Below are positions 9,957 through 18,783 of a stretch of 64,000 bases of DNA, one piece after another (within the stretch, counting starts at the first letter, position 1; each line of letters opens with the position of its first letter). Source of the stretch: Amycolatopsis solani. GTDB lineage: Bacteria > Actinomycetota > Actinomycetes > Mycobacteriales > Pseudonocardiaceae. The stretch lies in contig NZ_JAWQJT010000002.1 in NCBI RefSeq assembly GCF_033441515.1, forward strand, positions 1,984,001 to 2,048,000, given 5' to 3'. The notes below the pieces were generated by a model, which saw nothing but the letters and a program-made list of their open reading frames with translations, did not search any database and was not told the DNA's origin. The translations under genes were made by a program, and so were the position numbers.

Positions 9957-11198
9957 ATGGACGCCTCCTTGCCACCTCGTAGGCTCACCGCCATGGGGTC
10001 CGTGCTTCGGGTGGTGTGCACCGTGCTCGCGGTCGCGGCGGGCGTGCTGAGCAGCACGATCTACGTCTCGCTGGCCAGCGCCCTGCCCGGTACGTCGGCC
10101 ACTTCGACCACCGTGTTCGGCATGCTCGCCTGGTTGGCCGGGATCGGCGCGTCCGTGCTGCTGGTCTGGCGGCACCGGTGGCCGGTGCTCGTCACCGGGA
10201 TCGCGCTCGTGCCACCGCTGCTGCTGCCCGGCGACTCGCTGGCCGCGCTGATCGCCCTCGCCGCGTTCACCGCCCACCACGTCGGGTGGCGGCGGTGGGG
10301 CGTGTCGGCGCTCGTGGTGGCGGCGACCGCGCTCGCGGTGTGGCGGGACGCGAGCCGCTTCACCGAGGTCACCATCGCCGGCGCCTGGATGTCGACGGAA
10401 ACGACCGCGGCCAAGCTCGTCGGCGTGGTCCTGACCGCGGTCGTGTACACCGCGGTCCCGGTCACCGTCGGGGTGGTGCGGCACAGCCTGGCCGAGACCC
10501 GCCGCCGGATCGCCGAACAGGAAGCGCTGCGCGAGCAGATGGCGCGCCGCGAGGAACAGGCCCGCATCGCCCGCGAGATGCACGACGTCCTCGGGCACCG
10601 GCTGTCGCTGCTTTCGCTGCAGGCGGGCGCGCTCGAGGTCACCGCCACCACCGAACCGGACACCGCGGCGGCGGCGAAGACCGTGCGGACCACCGCCCGG
10701 CAGTCGCTCGACGACCTGCGCCAGGTGATCGGCGTGCTGCGCGGGCCCGGCTTCTCCGCACGGGCGGCCGGCGGTCCCGCCGAACCGCCGCAGCCGACGC
10801 TGGCCGACCTCCCCGGCCTGATCGCCGGCGCCCGGCAGGCCGGGCTCACCGCCACCGTGACCGTCCTGCTCGACCAGGCGGCCACCGCACCGGCCCCGCT
10901 CGGCACGGCCGCCTACCGGATCCTCCAGGAAGCGCTCACCAACGTGCTCCGGCACGCGCCGGGCGCGCCGGCGGAGGTGACCGTGCACGGCGGCCCCGGC
11001 CCCGGCCTGGTGCTCGAGGTCGTCAACGCGCTGCCACCGCACCCGGTGCCCTCGCCCGGTTCGGGCACCGGGCTCACCGGTGTCGGCGAGCGGATCGCCC
11101 TGCTGGGCGGCTCGTTCACCGCGGGCCCGGCCGGCGCGCGGATGTTCGCGCTGCGCGCGTGGCTGCCCTGGGCACCGGCCGCCGGCCCGGCGCCCTAG
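9957..11198 (+). CDS. NarL-family sensor histidine kinase (DesK-like)
   Basis: 413 residues. Five or six transmembrane helices lie in residues ~15-175, then a coiled linker, the HisKA_3 dimerisation box with the phospho-acceptor H209 in EMHDVLGHRLS, and an HATPase_c domain (N-box ILQEALTNVLRHA; G-box GTGLTGVGERI). It should autophosphorylate in response to a membrane-associated signal and pass phosphate to the adjacent regulator. ATG 9957 is chosen because AGGAGC lies ~10 bases upstream; a later ATG at 9993 would leave the first helix intact. The response regulator gene starts 9 bp after the stop. Confidence 0.87.
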   Translation: MDASLPPRRLTAMGSVLRVVCTVLAVAAGVLSSTIYVSLASALPGTSATSTTVFGMLAWLAGIGASVLLVWRHRWPVLVTGIALVPPLLLPGDSLAALIALAAFTAHHVGWRRWGVSALVVAATALAVWRDASRFTEVTIAGAWMSTETTAAKLVGVVLTAVVYTAVPVTVGVVRHSLAETRRRIAEQEALREQMARREEQARIAREMHDVLGHRLSLLSLQAGALEVTATTEPDTAAAAKTVRTTARQSLDDLRQVIGVLRGPGFSARAAGGPAEPPQPTLADLPGLIAGARQAGLTATVTVLLDQAATAPAPLGTAAYRILQEALTNVLRHAPGAPAEVTVHGGPGPGLVLEVVNALPPHPVPSPGSGTGLTGVGERIALLGGSFTAGPAGARMFALRAWLPWAPAAGPAP

Positions 11199-11207
11199 CA
11201 TGGGCGG

Positions 11208-11867
11208 GTGAGCGTCCGCGTCCTGCTCGTCGACGACGACCCGCTGGTCCGCACCGGCCTGACCATGATCCTCGGCAGCGCGCCCGACATCACCGTCGTC
11301 GCGGAAGCGGGCGACGGCGACGAAGCGGTGCAGCAGGTCGCGCGGCACGCGCCGGACGTCGTCCTGATGGACATCCGGATGCGCCGCATGGACGGCCTCA
11401 CGGCGACCGCGGCGGTGCTCGCCCAGCCGCGCCCGCCGCGGGTGCTGATCCTGACGACGTTCGACCTCGACGAGTACGTGTTCGAAGCGCTGGCGGCCGG
11501 CGCGAGCGGGTTCCTGCTCAAGGAAGGCTCGCCGCAGGAGATCATCGAGGGCGTCCGGGTGGTCGCGAACGGCGACGCGATGCTCTCGCCCCGCACGACG
11601 AAACAGCTGATCGGCCAGTTCGTCGCGACGCGCGTGAGCCCGCGCCGGGCGCTCGCCCAGGCGAAGCTCGGACTGCTCAGCGACCGCGAACGCCAGGTCG
11701 TCACGGCGGTCGCGCGGGGCAAGCCGAACGCGGAGATCGGGGCGGAGCTGTTCGTCAGCGAAGCCACCGTGAAAACGCACATCACGCGCACGTTCGCGAA
11801 GCTCGACGTCAGCAACCGGGTCCAGCTCACGATCTTCGCCTACGAGGCCGGACTGGTCACCCCGTGA
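11208..11867 (+). CDS. NarL/FixJ-family response regulator
   Basis: 219 residues. The receiver domain has the acidic pocket VDDD (residues 8-11) and phospho-acceptor D55 in VVLMDIRM. The C-terminal LuxR-type helix-turn-helix has LSDRERQVVTAVARG and SEATVKTHITRTFAKLD. It is the partner of the upstream kinase (9-bp gap, GTG start). Targets cannot be told; the pair may act on neighbours or autoregulate. Confidence 0.9.
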   Translation: MSVRVLLVDDDPLVRTGLTMILGSAPDITVVAEAGDGDEAVQQVARHAPDVVLMDIRMRRMDGLTATAAVLAQPRPPRVLILTTFDLDEYVFEALAAGASGFLLKEGSPQEIIEGVRVVANGDAMLSPRTTKQLIGQFVATRVSPRRALAQAKLGLLSDRERQVVTAVARGKPNAEIGAELFVSEATVKTHITRTFAKLDVSNRVQLTIFAYEAGLVTP

Positions 11868-11910
11868 ACCCGGGTGTTGCACCGGAGCCCCGCGAAGCGA
11901 TGTAACGAAT

Positions 11911-12483
11911 ATGGTCCGCCCCGATGACGAACAGCACCGCGCACTGGTCGCGGCGCTGCGGGAATGGGCCGACCGGGTCGACTCGGTGCCCTACCCCGCC
12001 AAGCTCGACATCGACGCGCTGCTGGACCGCTACTACGAAACCCGGCACGAACCACCGGAAGCCCCGGCCGCGGCGTCGCTGGTGCTCACCGCGACCGCCG
12101 ACGCCACCGTCGTCGCCGTCACCGGGGAGGTCGACCTGGCCTGCGGGGACCGGTTGCACGGCCTGCTCGCCGAGGAGATCGCGCTGGGCCCCCGCGGTCT
12201 CGTCGTGGACCTGACCGGGGTGCGCCACTGCTCCGCCCGCGGCGTGGTGTTCCTGCACGAGGCGGCCGACCGCGCCGTGCGCGCCGGCGTCCCGTTCGCC
12301 CTCACCGGCTGTCCCCCGGTGGTGCTGCGGGCGATCGAGGCCCTGCGGCTGAGCCCGCCGCTGCCGCTGCACCGCACCGCGGCCGACGCGATCGAGTGGC
12401 TCGGGATCCTGGCCCGGCTGAGGGCGGACGGCGCTACTTCGCCCCCGCCGGGGCCGTGGCCACCGCCGCCTCGCCGAACCTGA
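11911..12483 (+). CDS. STAS-domain protein (anti-sigma factor antagonist-like)
   Basis: 190 residues. The central STAS domain (~55-165) has [16 protein letters not shown] and [18 protein letters not shown]. The serine of HCSARG sits where SpoIIAA-type proteins carry the phosphorylated serine, so partner switching with an anti-sigma kinase is plausible. The N-terminal ~50 residues ([18 protein letters not shown]) and the Pro-rich tail are unassigned. The gene's last 50 bp overlap the convergent transporter gene. No kinase or sigma factor partner is adjacent. Confidence 0.7.
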   Translation: MVRPDDEQHRALVAALREWADRVDSVPYPAKLDIDALLDRYYETRHEPPEAPAAASLVLTATADATVVAVTGEVDLACGDRLHGLLAEEIALGPRGLVVDLTGVRHCSARGVVFLHEAADRAVRAGVPFALTGCPPVVLRAIEALRLSPPLPLHRTAADAIEWLGILARLRADGATSPPPGPWPPPPRRT

Positions 12484-13729
12484 TCCCCTTGGCCTCCTTG
12501 CCGATCGCCGTCAGCACCGCCACCGCGATCAGGCCGGGCACCACCGTCCACACCAGGGCCGAGGAGTACCCGTGCGCCTCCGCGATGGCCTGCTGGATCG
12601 GCAGGTTCAGCGCGGCCAGCAGGTTGCCCAGCTGGTAGGTCACGCCCGGGTAGAACCCGCGGATGGCGTCCGGGGACATCTCGGTCAGGTGCGCGGGGAT
12701 CACGCCCCACGCGCCCTGAACCATGATCTGCATCAGGAACGAGCCGAGCGCGAGCATCCCCGCGCCGTGGTCGAACGCGAAGATCGGGATCACCGGCAGG
12801 CCGAGCACCGCCGCCGTCACGATGGTGCGGCGGCGGCCCAGCCGTTCGGACAGCGTGCCGAACGTCAGGCCGCCGATGATGGCGCCGACGTTGTACAGCA
12901 CGGCGATCCAGGTGCTCGTCGCCGCGCTGAGACCGGCGCCCCCGTTTTCGTGGGCCTTCAGGAAGCTCGGGTACACGTCCTGGGTGCCGTGGCTCATCCA
13001 GTTGAACGCCGTCATCAGCAGGATCAGGTAGCCGAAGCGGCGGATGACCTTCGGGTTCAGCAGGATGTCCTTGACCGACGTCCGCGTCACCCGCATCTTC
13101 TCCCGCGCGGTCTCCCAGACCTCGGATTCGCGCACGCGCGCCCGGATCAGCAGGCTGATCAGCGCCGGGAAGATGCTCAGCACGAAGATCCAGCGCCATT
13201 CGAGGTCGAGCAGCGAGTGGAACAGCAGGTACGCGAGCGCGGCGAGCAGGTAGCCGATCGAATAGCCGACCTGCAGCAGGCCCGAGAAGAACCCGCGGCG
13301 CGCCACCGGGATCTTCTCCATCGCCAGTGCCGCGCCGAGGCCCCACTCGCCGCCCATGCCGATGCCGTAGACGAAGCGCAGGACGAGCAGCACGGTGTAG
13401 TTCGGGGCGAACGCGCAGAGCAGGCCGGCCACCGAGTACAGCAGGACGTCGGCCATCAGCGGGATCCGCCGTCCGACGCGGTCGGCCCACAGGCCGAACA
13501 GCAGCGCGCCGACCGGGCGCATCACCAGCGTGGCCGTGGTGATGAACGCCAGCTGGGTCGCCGTCGCGCCGAACGACTTGTCCTTCGCGATGTCCGCGAG
13601 GACGAAGACGACGAGGAAGTAGTCGAAGGAGTCCATGCTCCAGCCGAGCAGCGCCGCGAGGAAGGCGTTGCGCTGATCGGATGTAAGCGCTTTCTTGGCC
13701 GGAGCCGGTTCCGCCTGGCGTTCCGTCAC
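12434..13729 (-). CDS. MFS transporter, SHS (sialate/carboxylate:H+ symporter) family
   Basis: 431 residues with twelve predicted membrane helices. The N-terminal [24 protein letters not shown] and [15 protein letters not shown] motifs are typical of the SHS family, which includes NanT sialate and Jen1-type lactate permeases. It should import a small organic acid with protons; the substrate cannot be fixed by sequence reading. GTG 13729 is used; no Shine-Dalgarno is strong. The 3' end overlaps the STAS gene by 50 bp in convergent orientation. The secreted sialidase is ~3.3 kb away, but intervening genes argue against a simple sialate operon. Confidence 0.8.
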   Translation of the reverse strand: MTERQAEPAPAKKALTSDQRNAFLAALLGWSMDSFDYFLVVFVLADIAKDKSFGATATQLAFITTATLVMRPVGALLFGLWADRVGRRIPLMADVLLYSVAGLLCAFAPNYTVLLVLRFVYGIGMGGEWGLGAALAMEKIPVARRGFFSGLLQVGYSIGYLLAALAYLLFHSLLDLEWRWIFVLSIFPALISLLIRARVRESEVWETAREKMRVTRTSVKDILLNPKVIRRFGYLILLMTAFNWMSHGTQDVYPSFLKAHENGGAGLSAATSTWIAVLYNVGAIIGGLTFGTLSERLGRRRTIVTAAVLGLPVIPIFAFDHGAGMLALGSFLMQIMVQGAWGVIPAHLTEMSPDAIRGFYPGVTYQLGNLLAALNLPIQQAIAEAHGYSSALVWTVVPGLIAVAVLTAIGKEAKGIRFGEAAVATAPAGAK

Positions 13730-13806
13730 GTTTGCCCCGTCCCGTCGGTTTTTCACCGGTAGACCGCAGGCACGGTTTAGCATTGCCCGCGGTGCGCGGG
13801 CAAGGG

Positions 13807-14313
13807 TCAGAGCGCGACGCGGGTGCGGACCCGGCGGCCGACGTCCCGGGCCCAGGCCTTGATCCGGTCCCAGTCGCGGAAGTCGCCGGCGCGGGACCCG
13901 GACGCCAGCAGGCGCGGGATCAGGCCGTGCACGGTCGCCGGGTCGAGGCGCCCGCCGAAGGTCGCGGTGCGCTCCGCGTCGATGCGCGCGGCCAGCAGCG
14001 CCACGTTCGCCGGCAGGCTGACCTGCTGCCCGGCCGCGTTCGGGCCGCACGGCCCGCTGTGGAACAGCCAGACCGGGCGCTCCGCCAGCGCCCGGGCGTT
14101 GCGTTCCAGCAACCGGACCGCCTCCGGCCGCCACCGGTGGTAGTACAGCGCGCTGCCGATGACGACGGCGGCGTAGTCCTCGACCCCGGCGACGTCGGCG
14201 GCGTCGCGCACGTCCACGGTCAGGCCGCTCCCGCCGAGCTCCGCGGCGATCACCTCGGCGATCTGCCGGGTTCCGCCGTGGCGCCCGGCGTAGGCGACGA
14301 GGACTACGGACAT
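13807..14313 (-). CDS. Flavodoxin-domain protein
   Basis: 168 residues. A flavodoxin-like fold with an FMN phosphate-binding loop [16 protein letters not shown] at the N-terminus and [12 protein letters not shown] and HSGPCG as the aromatic/isoalloxazine loops. It resembles the HemG/menaquinone-dependent protoporphyrinogen oxidase-like flavodoxins. It lies directly downstream of the nitric oxide synthase on the same strand (105 bp gap, with a hairpin between). bNOS enzymes lack a reductase domain and use flavodoxins as electron donors, so it is a candidate partner; this is inference. Confidence 0.75.
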   Translation of the reverse strand: MSVVLVAYAGRHGGTRQIAEVIAAELGGSGLTVDVRDAADVAGVEDYAAVVIGSALYYHRWRPEAVRLLERNARALAERPVWLFHSGPCGPNAAGQQVSLPANVALLAARIDAERTATFGGRLDPATVHGLIPRLLASGSRAGDFRDWDRIKAWARDVGRRVRTRVAL

Positions 14314-14396
14314 GCCCCCATTGTCGGCCCTGGCGGACCGGCCCGCGCCGCAGGCCGGGCACGATCCGCCATACGGGCGCACTCACGTTGCTCTTC

Positions 14397-14414
14397 GTGG
14401 GCTCCCGGGCCCAC
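14397..14414. terminator. Short hairpin downstream of nitric oxide synthase
   Basis: gtgggc (14397-14402) pairs with gcccac (14409-14414) around a 6-base loop, 5 bp beyond the synthase stop. It may end or attenuate the transcript before the flavodoxin gene. The stem is short, so termination is uncertain. Confidence 0.45.
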
Positions 14415-14418
14415 TCGT

Positions 14419-15585
14419 TCACCCGCCGGTGCTCCCGGGCGGCAAGAACGCCGGGCGCTGCGCGGGGTCGGGCTCGTCGTAGTAGCGGTGGAACACCGCG
14501 GTCTGACCACCGGACACCGGCGGCACGATCCAGCTCCACTCGGCCGGGCACCGGCGCCCGGCCTGCTCTTCGCGTTCGAGGTGGGCCAGGAACCGCTGCG
14601 ATTCGGTGTGGTGGTCGGCCATCGTCACGCCGGCGGTGTCGAACGAGTGCTGCACGGCCAGCGTCAGCTCGACCAGCGCCCGGTCGCGCCACAGCGTGCG
14701 CTCCGACGCCGTCGGCAGGCCCATCAGCTCGGCGACGACCGGCAGCAGGTCGTAGCGCTGTTCGTCGGCCAGGTTCCGGGCGCCGATTTCGGTGCCGAGG
14801 TACCAGCCGTTGAACGGCGCCGCGGGGTAGGTGACCCCGCCGATCTCCAGCGGCATGTCGCTGATCGCCGGGACGGCGTGCCAGCGGAGGCCGAGGCCGG
14901 CGAACCAGCGGTGGTCGGGGTGGGTGAGCGGGACCTCCAGCACGGCGTCCGGGGGCAGCGTGAACAGCCGCGGCTCGCCGGGGATCGCCTCGACCAGCAA
15001 CGGGAGGACGTCGAAGGACCCCCGCCGTTCCGGCGGGCGCCAGCCGAGTCTTCGCACCCGTTCGGTGAACTCGGTGTACCGGGGGTCGCCGAGGACCGAG
15101 CCGTCGTCGAAGCGGTACCCGGCGTAGCGGATCAGCTGTTCGTTGTGGATGCGCGGCCCCGGCGCGTCCGGGGTGTCCGGCGCGAAGACGGTGATCGTCG
15201 GGCGGATCCGCCCGCCGCGAGTGGCTTGGCGCAGGTGGGCGACGCATTCGCCGGCGATCGCCGCGGGGTCGGTGACCCGCCGCCGGTCGCGAATGCGGAG
15301 GCTGCGCCAGTACAGCCTGCCGATGCAGCGGGCCGAGTTGCGCCAGGCGATGCGGGCGCCGAACGCCAGTTCGGCCGCGGTGTGGCGGTAGGTCCCCGTT
15401 TCGGCGATTTCCGCGCGGACCGCGGCGAGCCGCGTCTCGAACCGGTCACCCGCTTCGGCGGCGCCTTCGGCGAACATCCGGTCCAGGAATTCTTCCGCTT
15501 CGGCGGAATTGACGCTCTGTTCCTCCGAGACGCGCTGAGGGTAAAGCGGCAGCGGCGCCGTCACCCGCTCAGGTGTAACGGTCAC
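14419..15585 (-). CDS. nos: Bacterial nitric oxide synthase oxygenase
   Basis: 388 residues, the oxygenase domain only. The heme-thiolate motif is [10 protein letters not shown] with C87; the arginine-binding glutamate is E266 in [28 protein letters not shown] matches the C-terminal pterin/heme region. It should oxidise L-arginine to citrulline and NO (or a nitrating species) with electrons from separate flavoproteins. GTG 15585 has GGGGAG 5 bases upstream and gives the normal family length; an in-frame extension upstream is not needed. No biosynthetic gene cluster requiring nitration is visible nearby, so stress protection or signalling is as likely as natural-product nitration. Confidence 0.92.
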   Translation of the reverse strand: MTVTPERVTAPLPLYPQRVSEEQSVNSAEAEEFLDRMFAEGAAEAGDRFETRLAAVRAEIAETGTYRHTAAELAFGARIAWRNSARCIGRLYWRSLRIRDRRRVTDPAAIAGECVAHLRQATRGGRIRPTITVFAPDTPDAPGPRIHNEQLIRYAGYRFDDGSVLGDPRYTEFTERVRRLGWRPPERRGSFDVLPLLVEAIPGEPRLFTLPPDAVLEVPLTHPDHRWFAGLGLRWHAVPAISDMPLEIGGVTYPAAPFNGWYLGTEIGARNLADEQRYDLLPVVAELMGLPTASERTLWRDRALVELTLAVQHSFDTAGVTMADHHTESQRFLAHLEREEQAGRRCPAEWSWIVPPVSGGQTAVFHRYYDEPDPAQRPAFLPPGSTGG

Positions 15586-16002
15586 CGCGTCTCCCCACTC
15601 TCCGGAATCGTGATCTGCATCCCGACGAAAAGGTTCACCGTTCCTCCGATGGTCGCCGACGACGAACCCGGCCTGGAGGTCCTGCCGCCCCCGGCACTCC
15701 GGCCAGGCGGGGGAGAGTACTCCACGATTCGCGTGGTGCACTCCCCCGATCGTGAATTCCACACCGGCCACCCCGGAATGCGACCCCGGCCAGGGGAAAG
15801 CCCGGGAAAATAACTGCTACCAAGGGTCATCCGGACATGGCACAGCGCATTCCCGTCATGAGATCACGGTGTCCGGCCCGGCTCTCGTGATCCTTTCCCG
15901 GAATGGGCCGTTCGGCTGTTCGAGGGCTTTCGCCGAACGGCCTTTCCGGGCCGCGCTCACCCGTGTATCAGCGCGCCCGCGCGCGACGTTAGAGTCGCGT
16001 GC
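15586..16002. other. 417-bp divergent intergenic region between nos and COG0523 gene
   Basis: No credible gene. It is less GC-rich than its surroundings and holds two notable inverted repeats: gggggag (15709-15715) with ctccccc (15741-15747) enclosing a smaller ccac/gtgg stem, and a long hairpin at 15896-15949. It must contain promoters for both divergent genes, but no clear -10/-35 pair was identified. Confidence 0.6.
15896..15949. promoter_or_regulatory. Long hairpin upstream of COG0523 GTPase gene
   Basis: cccggaa pairs with ttccggg at the base and ggccgttcggc (15906-15916) with gccgaacggcc (15932-15942) above, separated by a 2/1-base bulge and a 15-base loop. It lies ~55 bp upstream of the GTPase start in the sense orientation, so it could be a 5'-leader attenuator or an operator; it does not follow any gene end. 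Confidence 0.45.
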
Positions 16003-17013
16003 GTGAGCCCGATTCCCGTGGTCCTCGTCGCCGGGTTCCTCGGCGCGGGCAAGACGACGCTGCTCAACCACCTGCTCGCCAACCGCGAGGGCGCCCGGGT
16101 CGGCGTCGTGGTCAACGACTTCGGCCGCGTGAACGTCGACGCGCTCGCGGTCGCCGGCCAGGTCGACACGATGGTTTCGCTCGGCAACGGCTGCCTGTGC
16201 TGCGCGGTCGACGCGAGCGGCCTCGACGCGATGCTCGGCCGGCTCTCCTCGGCCGAAGCGGGCATCGACGTCATCGTCGTCGAGGCCAGCGGCATCGCCG
16301 AGCCCCGCGACCTCATCCGGCTGATGATCGCCAGCGAGAACCCGGACATCCGCTACGGCGGCCTGGCCGAAGTCGTGGACGCGGCCGAGTTCGAAGCCGC
16401 CCGCGAGCGCCACCCCGAGATGGCCGACCACCTGCGCCTGGCCGACCTGGTGGTGCTGAACAAGGCCGACCGGGTGCCCGCCGAAGCGCTCGCCAAGCTC
16501 ACCGCGGTCGTCGAGGAGCTGGCGCCGGGCCGCCCGCTGCTGGTCACCGAGCACGGCCGGGTCGACCCGCGCCTGTTCTTCGACCCCGAACCCCGCGGCG
16601 AGCGCGTGGGCCAGCTGTCGTTCGACGACCTGCGTGAGGACGAGCACGACCACTCCCGGCACTTGCACGCGAGCTACCAGACGGTCACGTTCACCGCCGA
16701 GACGCCGCTGGCGCCCCGCGCGTTCGTGGACTTCCTCGAGCGCCGCCCGGCCGGGCTCTACCGCATGAAGGGCCAGGCCGACTTCGGCATCGACTCACGC
16801 TTCCGGCTGCACACGGTCGGCGGCTTCGTGCAGCTGGCGCGTTCGCCGTGGCCCTCGCGGGAGCCGCACCGGACCGAGCTGGTGCTGATCGGCGCCGGCC
16901 TCGACACCGGCGCCGTCCTGGCCGAGCTGCGCGGTTGCGTGGCCCCCGACCCGTTGGTGGTCGACGAACGCGGCCTGCTGCACATCCTGCGTTACCTCCC
17001 CGATCAGGCCTGA
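16003..17013 (+). CDS. COG0523 (CobW/ZNG1-family) metal-chaperone GTPase
   Basis: 336 residues. Walker A GFLGAGKT (11-18), the metal-binding C64-x-C66-C67 in GNGCLCC, VVVEASGIAEP (Walker B region) and NKAD give a complete G domain. The C-terminal CobW_C domain follows, with a His-rich linker (HDHSRHLH, ~215). The family delivers zinc or cobalt to target enzymes; the His-rich segment favours zinc. GTG 16003 is used. It stands alone; no metalloenzyme partner is adjacent. Zur control is common for such genes, but I could not identify a Zur box. Confidence 0.87.
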   Translation: MSPIPVVLVAGFLGAGKTTLLNHLLANREGARVGVVVNDFGRVNVDALAVAGQVDTMVSLGNGCLCCAVDASGLDAMLGRLSSAEAGIDVIVVEASGIAEPRDLIRLMIASENPDIRYGGLAEVVDAAEFEAARERHPEMADHLRLADLVVLNKADRVPAEALAKLTAVVEELAPGRPLLVTEHGRVDPRLFFDPEPRGERVGQLSFDDLREDEHDHSRHLHASYQTVTFTAETPLAPRAFVDFLERRPAGLYRMKGQADFGIDSRFRLHTVGGFVQLARSPWPSREPHRTELVLIGAGLDTGAVLAELRGCVAPDPLVVDERGLLHILRYLPDQA

Positions 17014-17072
17014 CACGCCGACGACCGGCAAATGCGCTCCCGGCGCGCCCGGGGCGGCGGACACTGTCGCCC

Positions 17073-17333
17073 ATGACGACCACCGCGGTGAGCGCACCCC
17101 GCTGGTACCGGGTCGGCGTGCTGCCCGAAGACGTCCCCCTGGCCCACCTGATGACCCGCTCCGGCGACCTCCGCTACCGCCGCTCGGCCTGCGGCGAGCG
17201 GGAATCCCGCAGCTGGAAACCGGTCGACTTGACGACGGCCGAGGTCACGCCGTGCCCCGGCTGTGTCGCGACGCTGTCCGGCGCCCCCGCCGGCGAGGAC
17301 CGCGGGCAGCTGTCGCTGGACCTCGAGGTCTAG
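17073..17333 (+). CDS. Small hypothetical protein with C-x-x-C motif
   Basis: 86 residues, not recognised. It has one early cysteine (RRSACGERES) and a CPGC pair (~60-63), suggesting a small metal- or redox-binding fold. It ends in an acidic, Leu-rich tail (GQLSLDLEV). ATG 17073 lies 60 bp after the GTPase stop, possibly in the same transcript. Its stop overlaps that of the convergent acetyltransferase gene by 3 bp. Coding is supported by length, codon pattern and the neat gene fit, not by homology. Confidence 0.55.
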   Translation: MTTTAVSAPRWYRVGVLPEDVPLAHLMTRSGDLRYRRSACGERESRSWKPVDLTTAEVTPCPGCVATLSGAPAGEDRGQLSLDLEV

Positions 17334-17782
17334 CCGAGCGCCTTCTCGTAGCAGACCGACTCGGGGTCGCCCTCGTACGGCGGGAAGTTCGGCACCCGCC
17401 GGTATCCCGCGCGCTCGTACAGGCGCATGGCCGACGGCTGGCGCACGCCTGTCTCCAGGCGAAGGCGGAGCGCGCCTTGGCCGAGGGCCAGGCGCTCGGA
17501 CTCGGCCACCAGTGCGCCCGGGACGCCGGTGCCGCGGACGTCCGGGGCGACGAACATGCGTTTCAGCTCGGACAGGCCCGGCTCGACCGGTTCGACCGCG
17601 CAGCAGCCGATCGCGCGGGGGCCGTCGCGGGCCAGCAGGAAGCGGCTGGCCGGGTCCAGGGGGCGGGGCCGGGCGTCCGGGGGCAGGTCGTGGACCACGA
17701 TCAGCTCGGCCGTCATCGCCGTCATGAGGGCGAGCAGCAATCCGTCGTCGGCCGGGCACTCCGCGACGGTGGCCACCTTCAC
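17330..17782 (-). CDS. GNAT-family N-acetyltransferase
   Basis: 150 residues. The acetyl-CoA-binding core is visible as LKRMFVAPDVRGTGVPGALVAE (motif A, R/Q-x-x-G-x-G/A variant) and MRLYERAGYRRVPNF (C-terminal motif B). The substrate is unknown. GTG 17782 overlaps the stop of the upstream PolDom gene as GTGA, making this the third gene of a ligase/primase operon; such tight coupling hints at co-regulation with the repair genes rather than a direct repair function. Confidence 0.8.
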   Translation of the reverse strand: MKVATVAECPADDGLLLALMTAMTAELIVVHDLPPDARPRPLDPASRFLLARDGPRAIGCCAVEPVEPGLSELKRMFVAPDVRGTGVPGALVAESERLALGQGALRLRLETGVRQPSAMRLYERAGYRRVPNFPPYEGDPESVCYEKALG

Positions 17783-18783
17783 GCCTTCTTCGCCCGGCTC
17801 GGCGCCACCCGCGGCGGCTCGTTGGGCATCTTCGGGTAGACCGGCGGCCACGGGGCGTCCATCAGCCCGTTCGCCAGGTCCGCTTCGGACATCGCCAGCA
17901 GCGGCTCGATCGACTGCGGCCGCTCCCCCGCGCCGGCCCACGGGTCACCCCGCCCGGCCACCCGCGCGGGCACGGTGCTCAGCGTGAGCGTGTCGGGCTC
18001 CACGGTGTCCAGTTCGTCCCAGCCGATCGGCGTCGACACCTGGCCGCCGACCCGCGGCCGCACGCACCAGGTGCCGAACACGGTCTTGTGCGGCGCGTTC
18101 TGGTTGAAGTCGACGAACACGCGCGAGCCGCGTTCCTCCTTCCACCACTGCGCGGTGATCTTCTCCGGGTGACGGCGTTCCAGCGCCCGCGCCAGCGCGA
18201 CCGCCGCGGCCCGCACCTGGAAGCCGTCCCAGCGCGGCTCGAGCAGCACGTACAGGTGCAGGCCCCGCGAACCGGACGTCTTCAGGTGGCCTTCGATGCC
18301 GTGCTCCGCCAGGAATTCCCGCGTCAGCACGGCAGCTTCGCGCAGTTCGTCGAAGCCGATGCCGGGCGAGGGGTCGAGGTCGACGCGCAGCTCGTCGGTG
18401 ACCTCCGGCGTGTCCGCGCGGTACGGCCACACGTGGAACCCGAGGCAGCCGAGGTTCACCGCCCACAGGATGTGCGCGAGGTCCTTCGCCACCAGCGCGT
18501 CGCTCGTCGTGCCGTTCGGCGTCGAGACGACGGTGGTGCTCAGCCACGGCGGCGCGCCTTTGGGCACGCGTTTCTGGAACCAGTTCTTGCCGCCCGCGCC
18601 GTCCGGGTAGCGCTCCAGCAGCAGCGGTCGCCCGCCGAGCCGGGCCAGCAGCGGCCCCGAGATCGCCCGGTAGTACTCGACGAGGTCGAGCTTCGTCTCG
18701 CCGCGTTCCGGGAAGTACACCTTGTCCGGGCTGCTGATCTTGACCTCGACACCGTCGACGTCGAGCAGCACCGCTTCGCTCAT
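17779..18783 (-). CDS. LigD polymerase/primase-domain protein (PolDom)
   Basis: 334 residues of the archaeo-eukaryotic primase-like polymerase domain used in bacterial end-joining. Catalytic aspartates D135 and D137 lie in VDLDPSPG; SGSRGLHLYV and VFVDFNQN are the nucleotide-binding motifs. It lacks ligase and nuclease domains, so it is a free-standing polymerase like M. tuberculosis PolD1. It should add nucleotides at DNA ends or gaps for its partner ligase. ATG 18783 overlaps the ligase stop (ATGA). No Ku gene is in the window. Confidence 0.88.
   Translation of the reverse strand: MSEAVLLDVDGVEVKISSPDKVYFPERGETKLDLVEYYRAISGPLLARLGGRPLLLERYPDGAGGKNWFQKRVPKGAPPWLSTTVVSTPNGTTSDALVAKDLAHILWAVNLGCLGFHVWPYRADTPEVTDELRVDLDPSPGIGFDELREAAVLTREFLAEHGIEGHLKTSGSRGLHLYVLLEPRWDGFQVRAAAVALARALERRHPEKITAQWWKEERGSRVFVDFNQNAPHKTVFGTWCVRPRVGGQVSTPIGWDELDTVEPDTLTLSTVPARVAGRGDPWAGAGERPQSIEPLLAMSEADLANGLMDAPWPPVYPKMPNEPPRVAPSRAKKA

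Noticed and set aside
7671..13729. Sialidase and SHS transporter as a sialic acid utilisation locus
   Set aside because: They are separated by a membrane protein, a two-component system and a STAS gene, in different orientations, and no nan catabolic genes are present.
13730..15247. Extension of the SHS transporter frame over the flavodoxin and nos genes
   Set aside because: Arg/Pro-rich shadow translation; the transporter begins at GTG 13729.
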